Shown: piece after piece, positions 63,075 through 64,000 of the stretch | Numbering within the stretch: the stretch's first letter is position 1 | How the letters are laid out: every line of letters begins with the position of its first letter | Assembly (NCBI GenBank): GCA_963731125.1 | Contig: CAVSVP010000007.1 | Coordinates: forward strand, 434,001-498,000 | Source of the DNA: CAVSVP01 sp963731125 | Lineage (GTDB): Bacteria > Pseudomonadota > Gammaproteobacteria > Competibacterales > Competibacteraceae | Length of the DNA stretch: 64,000 nt | Direction of reading: 5' to 3' | The notes under the pieces: generated by a model | Told to the model about the DNA's origin: nothing | Seen by the model: only the letters and a program-made list of their open reading frames with translations | Database searches by the model: none | Program-made: the position numbers and the translations under genes

Positions 63075-64000
63075 ATGAAAACAATCAATACTCACCATTC
63101 CGCCATTCTGGTCGTCGGCCATGGCTCCCGGGACGTAGAAGGTATCAATGAGTTCCTGCGGCTGTCTGACCATCTGCGGGAAACTTTTCCTGAGCGTCTC
63201 TGCGCCACCGGCTTTTTGGAATTTGCAAGACCTACTATCGATGAGGGTTTAAGAGAACTGATTCGCCAGGGAGCTAAAGAAATCACTGCGTTGCCGGGCA
63301 TGCTGATGGCGGCAGGTCATGCCAAAAACGATATTCCGAGTGAGCTCAATCACTTTCAGGCGGAACATCCTGACGTTAAGATCACCTATGGGGTGGATTT
63401 AGGTGTCCATGCCAAAATGTTGCGAGCAGCCAAGGAGCGTATCGAAAGTTGCGAGGCCGAATTCGGTTCCGACTACGATCGCAGGGATACTTTATTGATG
63501 GTGGTCGGGCGGGGTGCCTCCGATTCCGACGCTAATTCCAATATTTGTAAGATCACCCGCATGTTATGGGAAGGCATGGGTTTTGGCTGGGCTGAGACCA
63601 GCTACAGCGGCGTTGCCGCACCGTTGGTGGCTGATGGGTTAGCTCAAGTGCATCGGTTGGGTTTTAAGCAGATCATTGTTTTTCCCTATTTTCTATTCAC
63701 AGGGCGCCTGATCCGCAAGATCTACGAAAGCGTCGAAGCCTATCAGGCTCAGCATCCTGACGTCAAGGTAGTTAAAGCACCTTACCTAAGAGACCATCCC
63801 CTGGTGCTGGAGGCTTTTGTAGAACGTCTGCATGAGGCTGAAAACGGCGACGGACGTATGAATTGCCAATTATGCCAGTACCGGGAAAAAATCATTGGCT
63901 TTGAAGACAAATACGGAACACCCCAAGTAGGGCATCATCATCATGTGCGTGGCATTGGTACCGACGCAGACGATCATGATCACCATGGCCACAGTCACGA
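63075..64000 (+). CDS. cbiX: Sirohydrochlorin cobaltochelatase CbiX, two-domain form (cut by window end)
   Basis: Inserts cobalt into sirohydrochlorin in cobalamin synthesis (SirB-type iron insertion is possible in relatives). The frame opens at ATG 63075 and stays open to the window end, 308 codons. Domain 1 has ILVVGHGSRDVEGINEF and ALPGMLMAAGHAKNDIP with the metal-binding His residues. Domain 2 has MVVGRGASDSDANSNICK and IVFPYFLFTGRLIRKIYE. Then follow MNCQLCQYREKIIGFEDKYG and a His-rich stretch (GHHHHVRG and DDHDHHGHSH), a likely metal-storage tail. The 3' end is missing here, not necessarily in the genome. Confidence 0.93.
   Translation, partial: MKTINTHHSAILVVGHGSRDVEGINEFLRLSDHLRETFPERLCATGFLEFARPTIDEGLRELIRQGAKEITALPGMLMAAGHAKNDIPSELNHFQAEHPDVKITYGVDLGVHAKMLRAAKERIESCEAEFGSDYDRRDTLLMVVGRGASDSDANSNICKITRMLWEGMGFGWAETSYSGVAAPLVADGLAQVHRLGFKQIIVFPYFLFTGRLIRKIYESVEAYQAQHPDVKVVKAPYLRDHPLVLEAFVERLHEAENGDGRMNCQLCQYREKIIGFEDKYGTPQVGHHHHVRGIGTDADDHDHHGHSH

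Overview
The window is bacterial chromosome and almost certainly from a gammaproteobacterium. Three conserved gene orders known from E. coli and its relatives are present: uvrC-pgsA-tRNA(Gly,Cys,Leu); yhbY (divergent)-rlmE-ftsH-folP-glmM-secG-tRNA-Leu(GAG); and a full set of separate NADH dehydrogenase genes nuoA to nuoN. An XrtA-type PEP-CTERM surface-protein regulatory cluster and a two-domain CbiX chelatase suggest an environmental lineage such as the Chromatiales/Nitrosococcus type. That placement is a guess from gene content, not a demonstrated affiliation.

Layout. 1-3.0 kb: uvrC and pgsA. 3.1-8.3 kb: a pile of three decayed insertion sequences (IS481-like, IS1634 and an IS4-like/ISNCY element that was itself hit by a 153-bp MITE), wedged between pgsA and its ancestral tRNA neighbours. 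8.3-8.7 kb: tRNA-Gly, tRNA-Cys and tRNA-Leu. 8.8-18.3 kb: yhbY, rlmE, ftsH, folP, then a REP-type inverted repeat, a dead UPF0236/ISLre2-like element and a small MITE, then glmM, tpiA, secG, tRNA-Leu and a terminator. 18.4-33.4 kb: the nuo operon, complete and apparently intact, with a dispersed repeat in the nuoJ-nuoK gap. 33.4-34.1 kb: dnaQ.

34.1-58.5 kb is an exopolysaccharide/PEP-CTERM region. It holds a nucleotide-sugar epimerase and dehydrogenase, an XrtA-type polyprenyl-phosphate sugar transferase, the PrsK/PrsR two-component system and the TPR lipoprotein PrsT (with metG between). It continues with a PEP-CTERM protein carrying a good sigma-54 promoter match, a p-cresol-methylhydroxylase-like flavoprotein, two paralogous exosortase-associated (LuxI-like) acyltransferases, and an operon of PEP-CTERM SGNH hydrolase, RND adaptor and RND pump with a TPR-like tail. 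The exosortase and the main EPS assembly genes are not in the window. PrsK-PrsR acting with RpoN is the known regulator type for PEP-CTERM genes, and the sigma-54-like sites support a local regulon.

58.7-60.0 kb: another decayed IS and a second copy of the dispersed repeat. 60.0-62.8 kb: an iron(III) ABC transporter permease and binding protein behind a Fur-box match. 63.1-64.0 kb: cbiX, cut by the window end.

The housekeeping genes look intact, while every one of the five transposase genes appears broken (frameshift, stop or insertion). The window thus holds a set of decaying mobile elements plus non-autonomous repeats (two MITE-like elements, one REP doublet, one dispersed family). All functional calls rest on reading motifs and gene order by eye; no database search was run.
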